Assembly: GCA_024641365.1 (NCBI GenBank)
Contig: JAHEDF010000157.1
Coordinates: forward strand, 1 to 8,161
DNA length: 8,161 nt
Direction: 5' to 3'
Origin: Planctomycetota bacterium
Lineage (GTDB): Bacteria > Planctomycetota > UBA11346
The notes beneath the pieces were generated by a model. That model was not told the origin of the DNA and searched no databases. It saw only the letters and a program-made list of their open reading frames with translations. The position numbers and the translations under genes are program-made. Below, piece after piece: positions 5,138-8,161 of the stretch; positions within the stretch are counted from its first letter, which is position 1; each line of letters begins with the position of its first letter.

Positions 5138-7947
5138 TGCGCGTGGCCACTGCGTCCGTATTTGGTGAAATAGCGTTCTAAAATTTTCTTGATAACGCCG
5201 GTGGTGGCTTGACCGCCAGAGGTGCCGCTGTGAATAAACACCGCAAAGGCAACGGTTGGATTATTTGCTGGTGCATAACCCACCATCCAAGCGTGGTCTG
5301 GTGTGCGGCCTGCCTTTCGCGAGGTTTCGCTACCCCATTCAGATGTTCCTGTTTTTGCCGCTACTTTAATGCCAGCTGCTGGTCCTTCTAAAACTAATAA
5401 TTTAGCGGTCGACCCTGGTCGATTTTCTGTAACCAATTCCATGCCACGGCGGAGTTCGTCTAAATGACTTTTGCGAATATGTAAATCAGTGACGGTCGGT
5501 TGTGTTGCTGGCTTGACTAAATAGGGCTGAACCACGCGTCCACCATTTGCAACGGCGGCACCTAAGCAGGCAATTTGTAGTGGTGACGCCGTTAAAAATT
5601 GCCCAATACCTAAACGCCAATCATCACTTGGTAACCATTTGGGTTCTTTGGGACGAATACGTGCGAGGGTAGATGGAAATGGTAAAATACCAGGACGTTG
5701 ATCATAGACATCTAAGCTATTAACGCGACCTAAACCAAAGTGACTTGCCGTTTGCGCTAAACGTTCTCCACCTAAGCGTTGGGCAATGGTTGCAAAATAC
5801 ACGTTCGACGAAATCTGAATTGCACGTGCTAAATCATAAGACCCTGGTGGTGCGTGGTCGCGTAATATTTTTTGACCGCGTACCATTGCCATATACCCTT
5901 TAGAATCAATTTCTTCACCTGGGATTAAGACACCATGTTCAAGTCCGGCAAGCGCCGTGCATAATTTCATGGCGGATCCCGGTGGTTGGTCGGGCATGGT
6001 CGCATGATTGAGCAGTGGGTCGCCTGGGACTTTTAATAATTCATTATATTTTGTTTTTAAATCTTCGAGGTCATAACCTGGAGAGCTAGCGAGTACTAAA
6101 ATGGCACCCGTATGACAATCTATGAGGGCAAAACCCGCACGGCCTTTTCCAACAGGCAAAGCATTTTTCATTTTTTCTGTAGCGGTGCCCAAAGCTTCAG
6201 CCAATGAAAACCAATTAGTGAGGCTATCTTCTGCTAAAGTTTGTAATTCCATATCTAATTCGGTGGTCAGGTCTAAGCCAGCTTGTGGTAGATCTTCGCG
6301 TAAAACTCTCGGGCCGTCTGGCGTGCGCACACGTAATAAATTCCCGGGTGTGCCACGTAATATCGCATCATAGGTTTTTTCTAAACCAGTGGTGCCTTGC
6401 CAGGTAATTGCACCAGGGGCTTCAGGATCTTCGCCACGACGAATCATGCCAATTAAATGACTGGCAGATTTTGGAAAAGGATATTCTCTGCCCAAATCAA
6501 CTTGCAGTCCAATGCCTGGTAATAGCGCATCACTTTCTTCGTATTTATTGGCGAGATCAATGGGCGGCATTGAACCAATACCAGCTAAACGTACGGCTAT
6601 AGGGTGCGGGACATTTTCAATTAAGGGAATTAAATCCAGTCGCGTTTGTCCAGCCCAAGCCCGATCCGCTAAAGTACGTGCGTGATTTAATGCTTCTTCA
6701 ACATCAAGACGAGTGAGCGGAAATCCAAGATTGGTCAGGCGACTAGCTAAACCAGCGCACAAGCGGTCATACTTATCCATATCAAATACCAAGTGTCGTA
6801 TTTTAAATTCGCGTTCACAACTAATCACACGTTGGCGCGTGGCATGCTCAGTTATTAACCGGCCAATTAATTGCGGATCCACATTAAAAGTCGCACCAAT
6901 GCGGCGCTGAATATGAGTGAAAAGGCCTTCTTCGTAGAGTGGGTCGCCTTGCACTAATAATATGCGTTCACGTAATCCTGGAATATGACTAATTGGAAAT
7001 TCATGTAATCCTAATTTATCTGGTAAGAGGGGAGCAATGCTTTCAGCACGAGCAGAGGGGGCAAAATAATAAGCTGTTTCAGGTGATAATTCTTTAACTG
7101 CTGTTATGGCTCTATCAAAACGATTGTTTACTAGTTCGACCGTTTCGCCAAGTAAGCCTGACAATACAATTTCTGCTTGGTCTCGCCGATCAGGATCAAT
7201 TAAGCGTAATTGCCTTTGATAACGTGTTCCATCTTCAAGTTGTAAATCAATAGAAAATAATGGCAGAAAAGGTTCCATTATTGGTGCACATTGTTGATTG
7301 CCGACATTAAAATCTTGATCCAATATGGCCATCGCCGCATAAAATTCGCTATCTGTAATAAGAGTAATTTTTTGTTCCCAACGAATGCTTAATTCGCGAG
7401 CAAGTGCAGTGCGCGGATCTTCAACTACTAAATCGCTGGCAACTAATGTTGCCATATTACTATCTTGATCATCGCCTGTTGGGGCCAGTGCACGACGAGG
7501 CACAGAGACTAACCGTAAATCTGATGTACGCGAACGACTGCCACGTCGTACCGCGACGCCAGGATGATTAATTAATTCTTTGGTCAGAACTTCGCGTACC
7601 GCAATTGGTGATTGTCGCAGGCGAATCGCCAGCTCGGCGACGAGCGCATCTAATTCTTGCTCACCTAAACGATAAACTGGTATACTGCGACGACTGCGAC
7701 CATCCATTTCGATATCTGCTAAAACAACGCCCAGGTGATAGATCGCTTTATTATCGACAATGGCCGCGCCAGTGCGATCTAAAATACGCCCGCGACGTGG
7801 GGGAACCATTTCATGTACTAAGGTTGATTGATCGACGGCCTGCGCGAGGCGTTCACCTTGGACCAATTGTAAATCAATGAGGCGCACCCAGAACGTGCCC
7901 AATAGCACAATAAAAAATGCAGCTAATAACCAAATGCGGTCCGTCAT
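5122..7947 (-). CDS. mrdA: Class B penicillin-binding protein, PBP2/MrdA-like, with enlarged N-terminal pedestal
   Basis: A transpeptidase that cross-links peptidoglycan, probably in side-wall elongation with a RodA-type partner. It is anchored by one N-terminal membrane segment (about 5-20). Residues 51-60 carry the class B signature R-G-R-I-L-D-R-T-G. The PBP2-type pedestal end P-G-I-G-L-Q-V and R-E-Y-P follows at 477-490, then G-T-T-G-L-E at 518-523. Active-site motifs are complete: S658-A-M-K661, S713-S-N715 and K865-T-G867, followed by D-H-A-W-M-V-G-Y-A-P, which favours PBP2 over FtsI. The protein has 941 residues against 633 in E. coli PBP2 (active Ser330); the surplus lies almost wholly between residues 61 and 477. 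The ATG at 7947 is well supported: an in-frame stop lies four codons upstream (7957-7959) and the membrane segment begins at once. No Shine-Dalgarno is seen. No mreC, mreD or rodA gene is adjacent in this window. The MrdA assignment is likely but not proven. Confidence 0.9.
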   Translation of the reverse strand: MTDRIWLLAAFFIVLLGTFWVRLIDLQLVQGERLAQAVDQSTLVHEMVPPRRGRILDRTGAAIVDNKAIYHLGVVLADIEMDGRSRRSIPVYRLGEQELDALVAELAIRLRQSPIAVREVLTKELINHPGVAVRRGSRSRTSDLRLVSVPRRALAPTGDDQDSNMATLVASDLVVEDPRTALARELSIRWEQKITLITDSEFYAAMAILDQDFNVGNQQCAPIMEPFLPLFSIDLQLEDGTRYQRQLRLIDPDRRDQAEIVLSGLLGETVELVNNRFDRAITAVKELSPETAYYFAPSARAESIAPLLPDKLGLHEFPISHIPGLRERILLVQGDPLYEEGLFTHIQRRIGATFNVDPQLIGRLITEHATRQRVISCEREFKIRHLVFDMDKYDRLCAGLASRLTNLGFPLTRLDVEEALNHARTLADRAWAGQTRLDLIPLIENVPHPIAVRLAGIGSMPPIDLANKYEESDALLPGIGLQVDLGREYPFPKSASHLIGMIRRGEDPEAPGAITWQGTTGLEKTYDAILRGTPGNLLRVRTPDGPRVLREDLPQAGLDLTTELDMELQTLAEDSLTNWFSLAEALGTATEKMKNALPVGKGRAGFALIDCHTGAILVLASSPGYDLEDLKTKYNELLKVPGDPLLNHATMPDQPPGSAMKLCTALAGLEHGVLIPGEEIDSKGYMAMVRGQKILRDHAPPGSYDLARAIQISSNVYFATIAQRLGGERLAQTASHFGLGRVNSLDVYDQRPGILPFPSTLARIRPKEPKWLPSDDWRLGIGQFLTASPLQIACLGAAVANGGRVVQPYLVKPATQPTVTDLHIRKSHLDELRRGMELVTENRPGSTAKLLVLEGPAAGIKVAAKTGTSEWGSETSRKAGRTPDHAWMVGYAPANNPTVAFAVFIHSGTSGGQATTGVIKKILERYFTKYGRSGHAQHITE

Positions 7948-8023
7948 TGTAACGAACTATGACGAGTGTTGGGCAACTACCTAGCGGCGAGCGTTGCGTA
8001 CAGCACCTCTATGTCATTCAAGT
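7948..8023. other. Proximal upstream region of the PBP2 gene
   Basis: This is non-coding sequence directly 5' of the PBP2 start, which should hold its promoter. On the minus strand I find no Shine-Dalgarno and no convincing sigma-70 pair; a TTGAAT followed 15 bases later by TACGCA is too poor to call. No open frame connects it to the PBP2 gene, because a stop lies in frame at 7957-7959. Confidence 0.5.
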
Positions 8024-8098
8024 GAGCTACGAGTTCGAGCTACGAGCTACGAGCTACGAGCTGCGAGTTAAGAATACTAATTTCGAGTAACGAATACC
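8024..8098. repeat. Imperfect 7-bp-period tandem array (GAGCTAC-like)
   Basis: Successive units are GAGCTAC (8024), GAGTTC (8031, six bases), GAGCTAC (8037, 8044 and 8051), GAGCTGC (8058), GAGTTAA (8065), then more diverged GAATACT (8072), AATTTC (8079, six bases), GAGTAAC (8085) and GAATACC (8092). That is about eleven units in 75 bases. Three central copies are identical, which points to recent slippage or expansion; the right part has decayed. The period is not a multiple of three across the variants and no gene covers the array. It lies roughly 75-150 bases upstream of the PBP2 start codon. It resembles in style the heptanucleotide short tandem repeats known from cyanobacteria, but relatedness is not implied. 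Confidence 0.85.
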
Positions 8099-8161
8099 AG
8101 CCGAAGGCTCGCGGGCGCCGAGCGCACGGTGGGCAGGCATAATAGCGCGTAGCGCGCCGGC
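8099..8161. other. GC-rich self-complementary tail, running off the right edge
   Basis: By hand count 46 of the last 61 bases are G or C, far above the rest of the window. Several small hairpins are visible: AGCC-GAA-GGCT (8099-8109), GCTCG...CGAGC (8107-8111 with 8119-8123) and GCGCG-TAG-CGCGC (8145-8157). No convincing reading frame is present. Together with the adjoining heptamer array it may be the edge of a dispersed non-coding repeat element, but with one copy in view this cannot be decided. Confidence 0.5.

Noticed and set aside
5122..7947. FtsI/PBP3 (division transpeptidase) as the identity of the minus-strand gene
   Set aside because: The D-H-A-W-M-V-G-Y-A-P segment and the P-G-I-G-L...R-E-Y-P pedestal ending fit PBP2 better; without neighbouring division-cluster genes FtsI is the less likely reading, though not excluded.
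8024..8098. CRISPR array
   Set aside because: Units are 7 bp and directly adjacent, without 30-40-base spacers, and no cas gene is present.

Overview
The window is bacterial and best fits the PVC superphylum (Verrucomicrobiota, Lentisphaerota or relatives). The first gene has the beta-propeller, HEAT-like and c-type cytochrome architecture that is characteristic of that group. The last gene is a peptidoglycan transpeptidase, which most classical Planctomycetes lack, so a wall-building PVC lineage is more likely than a typical planctomycete. This is inference; there is no rRNA or other phylogenetic marker here. None of the starts that can be judged has a convincing Shine-Dalgarno sequence.

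Layout: (1) positions 1-3368, plus strand, hold the 3' part of a large secreted or periplasmic PVC-type dehydrogenase/cytochrome protein whose reading frame runs in from the left edge. (2) Positions 3369-3571 form a 203-base non-coding gap. It ends in a hairpin that abuts the next start codon. (3) Positions 3572-5065, plus strand, encode a probable lipoprotein with a clan CD (caspase/legumain-like) cysteine protease core, an EF-hand-like loop and a charged coiled-coil tail. (4) Positions 5066-5121 are a short convergent junction with a tandem 15-bp repeat and a strong inverted repeat that covers the stop codon of the next gene. (5) Positions 5122-7947, minus strand, encode a class B penicillin-binding protein of PBP2/MrdA type with all three active-site motifs and about 330 extra residues in its N-terminal pedestal. 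(6) Positions 7948-8161 are non-coding: an imperfect 7-bp-period array lies upstream of the PBP2 gene, followed by a GC-rich, self-complementary tail running to the right edge.

The three proteins are all predicted to act outside the cytoplasm: periplasmic electron transfer, membrane-anchored proteolysis and wall synthesis. Nothing in the sequence shows that they form one pathway. The two plus-strand genes are separated by 203 bases and need not be one operon, and the PBP2 gene is convergent and stands alone, with no mreC, mreD or rodA in view. I see no mobile element, tRNA, rRNA or CRISPR array. The items most worth following up are the caspase-like lipoprotein with its start-site hairpin, the enlarged PBP2 pedestal, and the heptamer array upstream of PBP2.
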